Source: Rhodobiaceae bacterium (GTDB lineage Bacteria > Pseudomonadota > Alphaproteobacteria > Rhizobiales > JANQQB01). Taken from it: a DNA stretch of 32,634 nt. Numbering within the stretch: position 1 is the first letter of the stretch; every line of letters starts with the position of its first letter. Made by a program: the position numbers and the translations under genes. Below the pieces are notes generated by a model. It was not told where the DNA came from and did no database searches. It saw nothing but the letters and a program-made list of their open reading frames with translations. Positions 1 through 9,074 of the stretch are shown piece by piece. The stretch spans positions 1 to 32,634 of the forward strand of contig JANQQB010000354.1 of assembly GCA_028285165.1 (NCBI GenBank), written 5' to 3'.

Positions 1-1
1 G

Positions 2-667
2 AACGGCAAGAATGTCATGCCGCGCGCCGCCGCGCTGCTCGACGTGATGCAGGTGTCCGACATAACGGCCGTCAAGGGCCCGGACACGTTCGAGCGGCCG
101 ATCTACGCCGGCAACGCGCTGCAGACCGTCCAGGCGACGGATGCCAAGAAGCTGGTCACCGTGCGCACGGCGTCGTTCGCCTCGGCGGAAACCGGCGGGT
201 CCGCGGTGATCGAAGAGATCGCGGCGGCAGACAATCCGGGTCTGTCTTCCTTCGTCGGTGCGGAATTGTCGAACTCCGACCGGCCCGAACTGACGTCGGC
301 CAAGATCATCATTTCCGGCGGCCGGGCGCTCGGTTCTTCCGAAAAGTTCAACGAAACCATCCTGCCGGTGGCCGACAAGCTCGGCGCTGCCGTCGGCGCC
401 TCGCGGGCCGCCGTCGATGCGGGATATGCGCCAAACGACTGGCAGGTCGGGCAGACGGGCAAAGTCGTTGCACCGGACCTTTACATTGCGTGCGGCATTT
501 CCGGTGCCATTCAGCATCTGGCCGGGATGAAGGATTCCAAGGTCATCGTCGCGATCAACAAGGACGAAGAAGCGCCGATCTTTCAGGTTGCCGATTACGG
601 CCTCGTTGCCGACCTGTTCGACGTGTTGCCTGATTTCGAAGCCGAACTGGCCAAGACGGGCGGCTGA
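2..667 (+). CDS. etfA: Electron transfer flavoprotein alpha subunit, 5'-truncated by window edge
   Basis: This is the C-terminal two-thirds (221 residues visible) of ETF alpha, the FAD-carrying half of the heterodimer that passes electrons from acyl-CoA dehydrogenases to ETF:ubiquinone oxidoreductase. The frame is open from base 2, and the residues before the first ATG (NGKNV at 2-16) fit the conserved family stretch, so the real start lies upstream. The FAD-domain signatures are present in order: [26 protein letters not shown], then [10 protein letters not shown] and NKDEEAPIF near the end. The C-terminus at TGG is normal for the family. It is followed after 348 bp by a 3-hydroxybutyryl-CoA dehydrogenase gene, a common alphaproteobacterial arrangement in which etfB would lie just upstream. 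The identification is very secure; only the missing 5' part is inferred. Confidence 0.96.
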   Translation, partial: NGKNVMPRAAALLDVMQVSDITAVKGPDTFERPIYAGNALQTVQATDAKKLVTVRTASFASAETGGSAVIEEIAAADNPGLSSFVGAELSNSDRPELTSAKIIISGGRALGSSEKFNETILPVADKLGAAVGASRAAVDAGYAPNDWQVGQTGKVVAPDLYIACGISGAIQHLAGMKDSKVIVAINKDEEAPIFQVADYGLVADLFDVLPDFEAELAKTGG

Positions 668-1015
668 ATACCCGCCCGGGACTCCCCGGCCACCGTCCTG
701 TTGCGGCCCGGTCGGGCAACCCCTGAGCCATGGTTTTTGCTTGCGAAATTTTGCATTGCGAGAAAGGATGGCGACGCGGTCGACGCAGCGTTCCGTGCCC
801 CGGCATCGACGCCGTGAGTCGGGGGCGTGTTCGGCGGCTGCAAACCAAGAAAACCGAGGTAGGGTCCCTTGGTGGAGGGGGAAGCGCCGCCTGCACAGAT
901 ATGACGTTGGCACAGGGTGCACCACATCGGCGCCCGCGAAAGGGATCGGGCGTTTCAGAGCGCTGGCCATAACGGGTGCGGCCGACTCTGCAATGATGGG
1001 ATCCGGAGAGGTATT
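668..1015. other. 348-bp intergenic region between etfA and hbd
   Basis: No convincing gene is seen. The short open frames here lack a good ribosome site and read as arginine/glycine-rich shadow translation. Just after etfA there is a weak stem (GTTG/CAAC with an inner CCC/GGG) and, about a dozen bases on, a TTTTT run; it is at best a poor terminator. A TTGC-rich patch follows (TTGCTTGCG and TTGCATTGCG). A 6-bp inverted repeat ACCAAG/CTTGGT lies at 844-849 and 868-873. The 3' end carries the ribosome site of hbd. The region probably holds the hbd promoter, but no clear -35/-10 pair was identified. Confidence 0.5.
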
Positions 1016-1894
1016 GTGACGGAATTACAAAAAGTCGGCGTCATCGGCGCGGGCCAGATGGGGAACGGGATCGCCCATGTCTGCGCATTGGCGGGATGTT
1101 CGGTTCTCATCCACGACGTGGCACCGGAACGGATCGAAGCCGGGCTTGCGACCATCACCGGCAACATGCACCGCCAGGTTCAGGCCGGAAAAATCTCAGA
1201 TGCCGAACGGTCTGCGGCGATCGACCTGATTTCAGCAGCGCCGAATCTGGACGGGCTTTCCGACGTCGACCTGGTTATCGAATCGGCGACGGAAAACGAG
1301 ACGATCAAGCGCAAGATCTTCAGCCAATTGTGCCCGATCCTCTCCCCGGATGCCGTGCTCGCAACGAACACGTCTTCGATTTCGATCACCCGCCTTGCGG
1401 CTGCCAGCGACCGCCCCGAACGGTTCATCGGCATGCACTTCATGAATCCCGTGCCGATCATGGAACTGGTCGAACTGGTGCGCGGTATCGCGACCGAAGA
1501 CGATACGTTCGAGCAAACCAAATCCTTTGTCGCCCGGCTCGGCAAAAAGATCGCCGTGTCCGAAGATTTCCCGGGATTCATGGTCAACCGCATTTTGCTG
1601 CCGATGATCAACGAGGCGATCTACACGCTGTATGAGGGCGTCGGCGGCGTGGAATCGATCGACACGTCCATGCGGCTGGGCGCGAACCATCCGATGGGCC
1701 CGTTGCAGCTTGCCGATTTCATTGGGCTCGATACCTGTCTCTCGATCATGCAGGTGCTGCATGACGGTCTGGCGGATTCAAAGTACCGCCCCTGCCCGCT
1801 CCTGGTGAAATATGTCGAAGCCGGCTGGCTCGGTCGCAAGACCCGGCGGGGCTTCTACGATTATCGCGGCGAGACGCCGGTTCCCACCCGCTGA
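1016..1894 (+). CDS. 3-hydroxybutyryl-CoA dehydrogenase
   Basis: This enzyme (292 aa) interconverts (S)-3-hydroxybutyryl-CoA and acetoacetyl-CoA with NAD(P)H, serving butanoate, PHB and fatty-acid metabolism in the cytosol. The N-terminal Rossmann fold has GAGQMG at residues 11-16. The family signature runs from NTSSIS (about 118) through GMHFMNP to ELVRG, giving the catalytic pair His141 and Glu153. The C-terminal helical domain contains DFPGFMVNRIL, GANHPMGPLQLADFIGLD and the usual GRKTRRGFYDY ending. I chose the GTG at 1016 because GGAGAGG lies at 1005-1011 and the protein then starts at the normal place; the frame is open further upstream, but those residues look non-coding. Length matches the stand-alone Hbd family rather than the FadB fusion. 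Its neighbour etfA supplies the electron carrier for the preceding dehydrogenase step. paaH or hbdA would be equally valid names. Confidence 0.95.
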   Translation: MTELQKVGVIGAGQMGNGIAHVCALAGCSVLIHDVAPERIEAGLATITGNMHRQVQAGKISDAERSAAIDLISAAPNLDGLSDVDLVIESATENETIKRKIFSQLCPILSPDAVLATNTSSISITRLAAASDRPERFIGMHFMNPVPIMELVELVRGIATEDDTFEQTKSFVARLGKKIAVSEDFPGFMVNRILLPMINEAIYTLYEGVGGVESIDTSMRLGANHPMGPLQLADFIGLDTCLSIMQVLHDGLADSKYRPCPLLVKYVEAGWLGRKTRRGFYDYRGETPVPTR

Positions 1895-1998
1895 CCGGCA
1901 AGCTCCGGGCATCTCTGCGTTTTCAGATTTCGCAGTCGCGCAGCGCAGGACTTTGTTAACGGCGTTCGGCTATCCTGCCTCGTGATAGAGGGTGGGAT

Positions 1999-2205
1999 AT
2001 GTCGAGTACAGCCAACATCGCGTATGCGGCCGTCGCCTCGCAGCAGGCACAGACGTCGCAGCTCCTTCAGACGACGTTCACAAAACAGGCCGCCGAGCAG
2101 GATCAGGCTGTCGTCGCTCTGCTGCAGCAATCTGCTGCCAATCTGGAAGCCATTCAGGCGGCTCCGCCACCGGGCACCGGGCTCGTCGTCGACAAGACGG
2201 CCTGA
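1999..2205 (+). CDS. Small YjfB-like putative motility protein
   Basis: A 68-residue soluble protein, very rich in Ala and Gln (AASQQAQTSQLL, then KQAAEQDQAVVALLQQSAANLEAI), predicted mostly helical, with a short PPPGTG...VDKTA tail. This layout, a Gln/Ala helix with a central run of alternating Gln and hydrophobic residues and a Pro-Gly then basic end, resembles the small YjfB family called 'putative motility protein'. That family assignment rests on pattern only. The start is supported by GAGGGTGGG at 1988-1996, just before the ATG. It stands alone, convergent with tlpA (48 bp between stops), so no operon context helps. A short GC stem (CGGCG/CGCCG) just after the stop could be a weak shared terminator. 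Codon use is typical of the region. That it is a gene is likely; its function is uncertain. Confidence 0.75.
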   Translation: MSSTANIAYAAVASQQAQTSQLLQTTFTKQAAEQDQAVVALLQQSAANLEAIQAAPPPGTGLVVDKTA

Positions 2206-2253
2206 CCGGCGCGGTTCGCCGACCGGCCAATCTTCTGTCACATCAAGCCGGAA

Positions 2254-2910
2254 TCAGGCCATGTCGGCTGCGGCGCGGATCACGGCGATCGCATCGTCGG
2301 AATCCCATTCCGCCGGTCCGGCCATGGTTCCGATCTCGCAGCCATGCGGGTCGACCAGCATGGTCGTCGGCATCCCGATGGCGCGGCCGCGCCGCTTCAG
2401 CGTGTTGAACACGCCCATTGTATTGTCTGCATAAAAATCCAGGTTTTCCGCCTCGATGTCCTTGAGGAACTTCTTGGCCTTGCGCGGCGCGCCCATATCG
2501 ATGCTCACGGCGACGACCTTGAAGGCGTCGCCCCCGAGCTGGGCCTGCAACCGGTCGAGCGCCGGCATTTCCTTACGACAAGGCGGGCACCACGTCGCCC
2601 AGAGATTGAGCAGGATCGTACGGCCGGAAAAATCCTGCATTGTCATATCTGCGCCGGTCTCGTCCTTGAAGGCCAGGTCCGAGACGGATATCGGGGATTC
2701 AGCGATCGTCAGCGACGCAACATGGCCGCGGACCAGCGGCGCGGCGCGAAGTCCCGCTTCGCGAGCCGCGGTGCAGTCGGAGGCAAGGTTGGAATTGCCA
2801 CCGACACCCCTCATCCCGTATACCGCTCCGATGCCGATAGCCAAGGCCGCGCCACCGGCGATAACCAGGCGCCGCGATGGGCGTGGCGCCGGATCTTCGT
2901 CTTTCGTCAT
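2254..2910 (-). CDS. tlpA: TlpA-family thiol-disulfide oxidoreductase (membrane-anchored thioredoxin)
   Basis: A 218-residue periplasmic thioredoxin-like reductant. Residues about 15-35 form one hydrophobic anchor after an Arg-rich stretch (PRPSRR), and the rest should face the periplasm. The active site is WCPPC with Cys108 and Cys111, preceded by ILLNLWATW; the cis-Pro motif GMPTTMLVD lies near residue 180. The family reduces disulfides, for example in cytochrome c or cytochrome oxidase assembly; its exact partner here is unknown. I start it at the ATG at 2910, which has an AAGAGG ribosome site; an in-frame start at 2946 would add twelve unlikely residues. It is divergent from argH with only 47 bp between starts, so the two promoters overlap. 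Divergent tlpA/argH is a recurrent alphaproteobacterial arrangement. There is an extra cysteine near residue 46 in the linker. Confidence 0.92.
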   Translation of the reverse strand: MTKDEDPAPRPSRRLVIAGGAALAIGIGAVYGMRGVGGNSNLASDCTAAREAGLRAAPLVRGHVASLTIAESPISVSDLAFKDETGADMTMQDFSGRTILLNLWATWCPPCRKEMPALDRLQAQLGGDAFKVVAVSIDMGAPRKAKKFLKDIEAENLDFYADNTMGVFNTLKRRGRAIGMPTTMLVDPHGCEIGTMAGPAEWDSDDAIAVIRAAADMA

Positions 2911-2957
2911 GTCTGGCCTCTTGTCTCTATTCTCACCTGACCCCAAGGATTGCCTCG

Positions 2958-4385
2958 ATGACCAATCGCATGTGGGGGGGCCGGTTTGCCGACGGACCGG
3001 ACGCCCTGATGGAAGCGATCAACGCTTCGATTTCTTTCGATCGCCATCTCTATGCTCAGGATATCGCTGGTTCCAAGGCGCACGCCTCTATGCTCGCGGC
3101 CGCCGGAATTCTGAGCGGCGAAGATGCGCAACGCATCCATCAAGGTCTAGACACAATCGCGTCAGAAATCGAGGCAGGAACCTTTCCGTTTTCCGCCGAG
3201 CTTGAAGACATCCATATGAACATCGAGGCGCGGCTGAAAACGTTGATCGGTGAGCCCGCCGCGCGGCTGCATACGGCGCGGTCGCGCAACGATCAGGTCG
3301 CGACCGATTTCAAACTCTGGGTGCGCGACGCACTCGACAACATCGATGCCCAGATCGCCGGTCTTCAGGCAGCACTCGTTGACAAGGCGGAGCTCTATGC
3401 GGATGCGGTCATGCCGGGCTTTACCCATCTGCAATCGGCGCAGCCGGTGACGTTCGGGCACCATCTCATGGCCTATGTCGAAATGATCGGCAGGGACCGG
3501 GCACGCTTCCTGGATTGCCGCCGCCGTTTGAACGAATCGCCGCTTGGCGCTGCGGCCTTGGCCGGCACCTCGTTCCCCATCGACCGCGATGCAACGGCAC
3601 AGGCGCTCGGTTTCGATCGCCCCGCCGCCAATTCGCTCGACGCGGTTTCCGACCGAGATTTTGCCCTTGAAGCACTGTCGGCGGCGGCGATCGCCGCGAG
3701 CCACCTGTCGCGTTTTTCCGAGGAAATCGTCATCTGGTGCTCAGCGCAGTTTGGTTTCATCCGGCTGCCGGACCGGTTTTCCACCGGATCGTCGATCATG
3801 CCGCAAAAGCGCAATCCCGACGCCGCGGAACTTGTCCGGGCGAAGACGGGGCGCGTGACCGGGGCGCTGCAGGCGCTTCTGATGGTAATGAAAGGCCTGC
3901 CGCTCGCCTATTCCAAGGACATGCAGGAAGACAAGGAACAGGTCTTTGACGGCTTGCAGACGCTGTCTTTGTGCCTGGAAGTGATGACCGGAATGGTGGC
4001 GGGCCTGCAGGCCGACACTGCAAAAATGGAAGCCGCCGCGGCTTCGGGTTTTGCAACCGCGACGGATCTGGCGGACTGGTGCGTACGCGTGCTCGACATG
4101 CCGTTCCGGGATGCCCACCATGTGACAGGCCGGCTTGTGGCGCTGGCCGAAACCCGCGGTTGCGATCTCGCAGACCTGTCCATGGAGGATTTGCGGTCTG
4201 TCGAACCGCGGCTGACGGACGACGTGCGATCGGTCCTCGGTGTGCGGGATTCGGTGACTAGCCGGGTGAGTTACGGCGGGACGGCGCCGGAAAACGTGCG
4301 ACGCGAGGTTCGGCGCTGGCAGGACATCCTGAAAAGTGATAAACGCCAACATGATAAAGCTTCCAGCCGGACAAGACCGCAATGA
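2958..4385 (+). CDS. argH: Argininosuccinate lyase
   Basis: This 475-aa enzyme of the fumarase/aspartase superfamily cleaves argininosuccinate to arginine and fumarate, the last step of arginine synthesis, as a cytosolic homotetramer. The N-terminus MWGGRF is diagnostic. Other conserved parts are [13 protein letters not shown] (residues 105-117), [10 protein letters not shown] with His157, and the mobile catalytic loop [12 protein letters not shown] (277-288), which carries the active-site serine. The ATG at 2958 follows CAAGGAT and places MTNRMWGG at the expected N-terminus; the frame is open upstream but overlaps tlpA. The gene ends in an ATGA overlap with the lptM-like gene, and lysA follows, so the three are probably one transcript. 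Length is slightly above the usual 455-465 because of a short basic C-terminal extension ([15 protein letters not shown]). Confidence 0.98.
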   Translation: MTNRMWGGRFADGPDALMEAINASISFDRHLYAQDIAGSKAHASMLAAAGILSGEDAQRIHQGLDTIASEIEAGTFPFSAELEDIHMNIEARLKTLIGEPAARLHTARSRNDQVATDFKLWVRDALDNIDAQIAGLQAALVDKAELYADAVMPGFTHLQSAQPVTFGHHLMAYVEMIGRDRARFLDCRRRLNESPLGAAALAGTSFPIDRDATAQALGFDRPAANSLDAVSDRDFALEALSAAAIAASHLSRFSEEIVIWCSAQFGFIRLPDRFSTGSSIMPQKRNPDAAELVRAKTGRVTGALQALLMVMKGLPLAYSKDMQEDKEQVFDGLQTLSLCLEVMTGMVAGLQADTAKMEAAAASGFATATDLADWCVRVLDMPFRDAHHVTGRLVALAETRGCDLADLSMEDLRSVEPRLTDDVRSVLGVRDSVTSRVSYGGTAPENVRREVRRWQDILKSDKRQHDKASSRTRPQ

Positions 4386-4615
4386 CGCTGATCGCTCGGC
4401 CGATCGATAGACCGCACCGCACACGACAGGCCTTCGTCCTGGCGATCGGCCTTGTCCTGGCGGCCGGACTTGCGCTTGGCGGCTGCGGCAAACGCGGGCC
4501 GCTGGAGAACCCGCAGGTAACGACCGGCGTGGACGAAGAGGGCAATGAGATTCGGGAACCCGCGCCCGCGCCCGACTACAAGAAGCCCTTCGTTCTGGAT
4601 CCCATTCTCTTTTAG
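4382..4615 (+). CDS. lptM: LptM-like small outer-membrane lipoprotein
   Basis: A 77-residue lipoprotein. A basic N-terminus and a hydrophobic signal (about residues 17-34) end in the lipobox LGGC with the lipidated Cys35, followed by the hallmark GKRGPLENP motif. The mature part is short, acidic and proline-rich ([12 protein letters not shown]). The CGxRGPL pattern is that of the YifL/LptM family, which in E. coli helps the LptD-LptE lipopolysaccharide translocon mature. In E. coli the gene also lies beside lysine-pathway genes; here it sits between argH and lysA. Its ATG overlaps the argH stop by 4 bp (ATGA), so it is translationally coupled, and lysA starts 8 bp after its stop. The family call is good; the LptDE role in this organism is inferred from the E. 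coli homologue. Confidence 0.88.
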   Translation: MTLIARPIDRPHRTRQAFVLAIGLVLAAGLALGGCGKRGPLENPQVTTGVDEEGNEIREPAPAPDYKKPFVLDPILF

Positions 4616-4623
4616 GTTTCGCC

Positions 4624-5889
4624 GTGCATCATTTCGCCTATCGCAACGGCGCACTCCACGCCGAAGACGTTCCGATTGCCCGGATTGCCGAGGCGGTCGG
4701 GACGCCGTTTTACTGCTATTCGACGGCGACGCTGGAACGCCATTACCGCATCTTCATCGAGGCATTCGACGGCATACCGGCGCTGGTCTGTTATGCGATG
4801 AAGGCGAATTCCAACCAGGCCGTGCTGACGACGTTGGCCCGGCTCGGGGCCGGCGCCGACGTGGTTTCGGAAGGCGAACTCCTGCGAGCCCTGGCTGCCG
4901 GCATCCCGCCGAACAAAATCATGTTTTCGGGCGTTGGAAAGACCGCGCGGGAACTGGCGCTGGCGCTCGACAGCGACATTTTGTGCTTCAACGTGGAATC
5001 CGAACCGGAATTGCATCTGCTTTCGCGGATCGCTGCGGAAAAAGGCAAGACCGCTGCCATTTCGCTGCGGATCAACCCGGATGTCGATGCCCGCACCCAT
5101 GCCAAGATCGCCACGGGAAAGGCGGAGAACAAGTTCGGCATTCCCTGGCAGCGCGCACGCGAAGTCTATGCCATGGCCGCGGCGCTGCCCGGTATTGCGA
5201 TCAACGGGATCGACATGCATATCGGCAGCCAGATCACCGATCTGGAACCGTTCGACGCAGCCTTCTCCAAGCTCGACGCCCTGGTGGAAGTGCTGCGCGG
5301 CGACGGTCACACCATCGACCATGTGGATCTGGGCGGCGGCCTCGGTATTCCCTACAGGGCGGATAACGATCCGCCGCCGCATCCGGATGCCTATGCCGAG
5401 ATCGTGCGGCGCCATGTCCAGAGACTGGATTGCAGCATTATCTTCGAACCGGGCCGGCTGATTGCAGGCAATGCCGGCATTCTGGTGACCGAGGTGATCT
5501 ACGTGAAGACGGGGGCCGACAAGACCTTTGTCGTCGTGGACGCCGCGATGAACGACCTGATCCGGCCGACACTCTACGAGGCGTATCACGAGGTCGGGCC
5601 TGTGCGCGAGGCCGCGCCCGATGCGACCCGTGTCCGCGCGGATATTGTCGGCCCGGTTTGCGAGACCGGCGATTACCTGGCGCTCGACCGCGACATCGCC
5701 GAACCCGCCTCAGGCGACCTGCTTGTGCTCTATTCGGCCGGCGCCTACGGCGCGGTTCAGTCGGGTACCTACAATTCGCGGTTGCTCGTTCCGGAGGTGA
5801 TGGTCAAGGGCGACCGCTTCGATGTGGTCCGGCCGAGGCTGGACCATTCGGCTCTCATCGGACTGGACCGGTTGCCCGATTGGCTGTGA
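4624..5889 (+). CDS. lysA: Diaminopimelate decarboxylase
   Basis: This PLP enzyme (421 aa) decarboxylates meso-diaminopimelate to L-lysine, the last step of lysine synthesis. It has the alanine-racemase-like TIM barrel with the PLP lysine Lys60 in CYAMKANSN, then HIGSQ with His199, the glycine loop DLGGGLGIPY (235-244), and EPGR near 275. The C-terminal beta domain holds the partner active-site cysteine Cys346 in GPVCETGD. The GTG at 4624 is the natural start: it lies just after lptM, has a TTTAGG upstream, and gives the family N-terminus HHFAYRNGALHAEDV. It probably belongs to the argH-lptM-lysA transcript. The following 134 bp before the DUF4175 gene contain no clear terminator. Confidence 0.98.
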   Translation: MHHFAYRNGALHAEDVPIARIAEAVGTPFYCYSTATLERHYRIFIEAFDGIPALVCYAMKANSNQAVLTTLARLGAGADVVSEGELLRALAAGIPPNKIMFSGVGKTARELALALDSDILCFNVESEPELHLLSRIAAEKGKTAAISLRINPDVDARTHAKIATGKAENKFGIPWQRAREVYAMAAALPGIAINGIDMHIGSQITDLEPFDAAFSKLDALVEVLRGDGHTIDHVDLGGGLGIPYRADNDPPPHPDAYAEIVRRHVQRLDCSIIFEPGRLIAGNAGILVTEVIYVKTGADKTFVVVDAAMNDLIRPTLYEAYHEVGPVREAAPDATRVRADIVGPVCETGDYLALDRDIAEPASGDLLVLYSAGAYGAVQSGTYNSRLLVPEVMVKGDRFDVVRPRLDHSALIGLDRLPDWL

Positions 5890-6023
5890 AAACGGGGCCT
5901 GAGCCGGCCTTGTGCACAAAATCGTGCCTGTGACATCGTCGCGAAAATCCTTGCTCCGACTGTGCAGGGCCCCACCTCTATGGTACGTTCTCTTTAAGTG
6001 GCGGCCAGGAAAGGGATGGGATT

Positions 6024-8648
6024 TTGAGATCCACGATCGACGGTCAGAACCCTTCATCTTCCGAACGACAACCCGAAACGATTGCAAAGGCGATTGACCG
6101 CCACGTGGCGTTCGCGCGCTTGGCGGTGTTTTGGGAGCGATTGCTTCCCGCGCTTGCGCCCGGCCTTGCCGTAATCGCGGCCTTTATCGGCATCTCGTGG
6201 ATGGGGATCTGGCCGCAACTGCCGTTCTTTGCGCATATCCTTTTGCTTTTCCTGTTCTTTTTCGCGCTTGTCTGGGCCGGTTGGTCGGTGCGGGTCGTGC
6301 GCTGGCCAGACCGCGAGACGGCGCGACGGCGTGTCGAGACGACCTCCGGGCTTGTGAACCGGCCGCTTGAAACCCTCGAAGACACGTTGGGATCGGGCGC
6401 CGCGCGGGCGGAAACGCGGGCGCTTTGGACGGCGCACCGGGAGCGGGCGCTGCGTACGCTCGGTCAGATGCGCTTCCAGTGGCCGTCTCCCCGACTCGAC
6501 CGAAAAGATCCGTTTGCCATCCGAATCATTGCGGTGATCGTGCTCTATATGGGTGCCTTTGTCGGCTACGGCGCGTATTGGGACCGTCTTGGCGACGCAT
6601 TCCGATTCGAACGCGCAGCCGAAGACGCCGGTTTGCGCATCGACGCCTGGGTGACACCGCCGGCCTATACCGGCTTTCCCCCTATTTTCCTCGATGTGGA
6701 GCGGCCAGCAGACGCGGATGCCATTCGCATCCCGCAAGGTAGCGTTGCGACGATCCGCATTCAGGGAACCGACGATCCGATGCAGGTCGCTCATATCACG
6801 GAGGCCGGCGAATCGATCGTCGCGGCCGTCGACCAGCAAGGCCAGGTCGTGCTTGCGGCGGCCCGGACCGGCGAAGGCGCACGGCCTGCCTTCACAACAC
6901 ATGAAGTGACGCTCGATGAAGATGCCGCGGTATCGATCGCCACGGGCAACAGCGCACTGGCCCGCTGGCCTTTCGAGATCGTGCCGGATCGGTCTCCTGA
7001 GATCGCGCTGCGCGAACCGCCGGAAGTACAACTCAGCGGTGCCATCAAGCTCACCTATTCGATGGAGGACGATTACGGGGTCATCGGGGCCAATGCGGAA
7101 CTGACGCCGAAGGACGAGTCGTTCACTGTCGCTGCCGAGAGTTCGGAAGTGCGGCCCTTGGTGGAAGCGCCGGTGGTGAAGCTGTCGCTGCCGCAACGCC
7201 GGACAAAATCCGGTTCCTCGCAGACTTTCCGGGACCTTACGGCGCATCCGTGGGCGGGCAGTGTCGTCGATATCCGTCTCTCCGCTCGCGACGAGGCGGG
7301 CCAGACAGGATTGAGCGAGGTCGTCGAGTTTCGGCTTCCGATGCGCAGCTTTTCCAAGGCCATGGCCCAGGCGATTGTCGAACAACGGCGCAATCTGGCG
7401 CTGGACGCCAACCGGCGCCTGCAGGTTCTGGACGCCATGGACGCGCTGATGATCGCGCCGGAACGGTTCATCGACGATGCGTCGATCTACCTTGGCATGC
7501 GCTATGTCTATAAGCGGCTTCAGGAGGCAGAGGACGACAAGGCGCTGATCGATGCGCTTGACGTGATGTGGGATCTCGCCCTGGCGATCGAGGACGGCGA
7601 TCTGTCGTTGGCCGAACGCGCCTTGCGCCAGGCCGAAGAGGCGCTGCGCCGCGCACTTGAGAACGGCGCTTCGGATGAAGAGATCAAGCGCCTGACCGAG
7701 GAATTGCGGGAAGCCATGAACGAGTATTTCCGCGCCCTTGCCGAGCAGATGCAACGCAACCCGCAGAACGCGCAGCCGATGGATCCCAATGCGCGCGTGC
7801 TGCGGCAGCAGGATCTCGACGAAATGCTCAACCAGATCGAGGATCTGGCCCGCACAGGTGCACATGACGCGGCGCGGGAAATGCTGTCCCAGATGCAGCA
7901 GATGCTGGAAAACCTGCGCGCCGGCCGGCCGCAAATGCAACAGGGTCGTTCGGCGAGCGAGATGTCCGACGCGCTCAACAAACTCGGCGAAATGATCCAG
8001 CGCCAGCGCGAACTCATGGATGAGAGTTTCCAGCTCGACCAGCAATCGCGCCGTCAGGGCCGGCAAAACGGGCAAGGCCAGCGTGACGGTCAGAATCGGG
8101 AAGGACGCAACGGCCAGGGCGGGCAGCCGCGCGGCGGTCAGCAGAACGGGCTGGCGGAACAGTTGGCCGAAGCGTTGCGCCAGCTCGAACAGGGCCAGGG
8201 CGACCTCAGAAACTCGCTGCAGGAATTGCTCCGGCAATTGGAACAGGACGGCATTCGCGGCAACGAGGCTTTGGGCGATGCCGGCCGGTCCATGGGCCGG
8301 GCCACCGATGCGCTCGGACTGGGCGAGCCGGGTGAAGCCGTCGGCCCGCAGGGCGACGCCCTTCAGGCCCTGCAACAGGGAACTCGGGGCCTTATCGAAC
8401 AGATGATCAATCAGGGCCAGGGTCAAGGCAACGCCGACGGCCGTGGCAGCCCGGACAATCGGGATCCGCTTGGTCGGCCCTATCGCAATGACGGGATCGA
8501 CCCTGGCAATAATCGGGTCCAGGTGCCCGGGGAAATCGACATCCAGCGCGCCCGCAGGATTCTGAGGGAACTTCGTGAGAAACTTGGAGATCCGCTTCGC
8601 TCGGAAACGGAACGCAATTATTTCGAACGGCTGCTGACGCCGTATTGA
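6024..8648 (+). CDS. TIGR02302/DUF4175 family large membrane protein
   Basis: An 874-residue alphaproteobacterial protein of unknown function that is conserved directly after lysA in many genomes. Two hydrophobic helices lie near residues 32-57 and 63-86, with a third near 168-190 (IRIIAVIVLYMGAFVGYGAYW). A beta-rich, probably extracytoplasmic region follows, with repeated Pro/Glu-rich strands (about 200-430). A long helical, Gln- and Glu-rich segment comes next (about 460-680), then a Gln/Gly/Arg-rich low-complexity stretch (about 680-830), and a short conserved end (IQRARRILRELREKLG...ERLLTPY). The start is a TTG at 6024, chosen because AAGGGATGGG lies at 6011-6020 and no ATG occurs in frame before residue 173 or so. 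Envelope-related work is plausible from topology, but no biochemical role is known to me. The stop is convergent with the receiver gene, 39 bp away. Confidence 0.9.
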   Translation: MRSTIDGQNPSSSERQPETIAKAIDRHVAFARLAVFWERLLPALAPGLAVIAAFIGISWMGIWPQLPFFAHILLLFLFFFALVWAGWSVRVVRWPDRETARRRVETTSGLVNRPLETLEDTLGSGAARAETRALWTAHRERALRTLGQMRFQWPSPRLDRKDPFAIRIIAVIVLYMGAFVGYGAYWDRLGDAFRFERAAEDAGLRIDAWVTPPAYTGFPPIFLDVERPADADAIRIPQGSVATIRIQGTDDPMQVAHITEAGESIVAAVDQQGQVVLAAARTGEGARPAFTTHEVTLDEDAAVSIATGNSALARWPFEIVPDRSPEIALREPPEVQLSGAIKLTYSMEDDYGVIGANAELTPKDESFTVAAESSEVRPLVEAPVVKLSLPQRRTKSGSSQTFRDLTAHPWAGSVVDIRLSARDEAGQTGLSEVVEFRLPMRSFSKAMAQAIVEQRRNLALDANRRLQVLDAMDALMIAPERFIDDASIYLGMRYVYKRLQEAEDDKALIDALDVMWDLALAIEDGDLSLAERALRQAEEALRRALENGASDEEIKRLTEELREAMNEYFRALAEQMQRNPQNAQPMDPNARVLRQQDLDEMLNQIEDLARTGAHDAAREMLSQMQQMLENLRAGRPQMQQGRSASEMSDALNKLGEMIQRQRELMDESFQLDQQSRRQGRQNGQGQRDGQNREGRNGQGGQPRGGQQNGLAEQLAEALRQLEQGQGDLRNSLQELLRQLEQDGIRGNEALGDAGRSMGRATDALGLGEPGEAVGPQGDALQALQQGTRGLIEQMINQGQGQGNADGRGSPDNRDPLGRPYRNDGIDPGNNRVQVPGEIDIQRARRILRELREKLGDPLRSETERNYFERLLTPY

Positions 8649-8687
8649 TCGATCGGGCTTTGGAAAAGTCCCGGACCGGGAGGGCCG

Positions 8688-9074
8688 TCAGGCGGCAGAA
8701 TGGCGTGGCGTGGAGACCAGCGCGCTTTCGACCGCTTGGCGGATGTCGGCCAGACTGAACGGCTTCTGGATAATGTCCTCGACCAGTTCGTCCAGGCCAT
8801 AGGCGCGTTCGCGTTGGTCGGCATAGCCGGTCATCAGAAGGATTTTCAGGTTGGGCCAGTCCCGCGCCGCGTTCAACGCCAGGGCAATCCCGTCCATCAT
8901 CGGCATCTTGATGTCGCTCAGAAGCAGATCGTAGGCGCCCTGCCGCCGTTCCAGGATCTCCATCGCCTCGCCGCCGTCTTCGGCCGTTTCGACCGCGTGA
9001 CCTTGCGATTCCAGGGCGCGTTTGACAAACGCCCGCACTGATTCATCGTCTTCGGCTAACAGAATCGTGGCCAT
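8688..9074 (-). CDS. Single-domain response regulator (CpdR-like receiver)
   Basis: A 128-residue stand-alone receiver domain with no output domain. The acidic pocket is E8, D9 and D10 (LLAEDDE), the phosphoacceptor is Asp54 (LLLSDIKMPMMDG), the switch threonine is Thr82 (LLMTGYAD) and the conserved lysine is Lys104 (IIQKPFSL). Sequence and size resemble the CpdR group of alphaproteobacteria, in which the unphosphorylated receiver delivers substrates such as CtrA to the ClpXP protease; the YADQRERAYGLD loop differs from canonical CpdR. It is transcribed alone: hpt ends 230 bp upstream, and the DUF4175 gene converges on it. No histidine kinase is nearby, so phosphate would come in trans. It could instead be a DivK- or CheY-type signalling protein, but the KPFSLADIR end favours the CpdR side. 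Confidence 0.88.
   Translation of the reverse strand: MATILLAEDDESVRAFVKRALESQGHAVETAEDGGEAMEILERRQGAYDLLLSDIKMPMMDGIALALNAARDWPNLKILLMTGYADQRERAYGLDELVEDIIQKPFSLADIRQAVESALVSTPRHSAA

Noticed and set aside
730-972. Eighty-codon open frame in the etfA-hbd gap
   Set aside because: Cys/Gly/Arg-rich composition, no ribosome site and no resemblance to any family; it looks like non-coding DNA.
6054-8426. 790-codon open frame antisense to the DUF4175 gene
   Set aside because: It runs fully antisense to a conserved gene, has a shadow-like Arg/His/Leu composition, no ribosome site and no recognisable domain.
8649-8687. Possible bidirectional terminator between DUF4175 and the receiver gene
   Set aside because: Only a five-base stem TCCCG/CGGGA with a three-base loop and no T-run on either strand.
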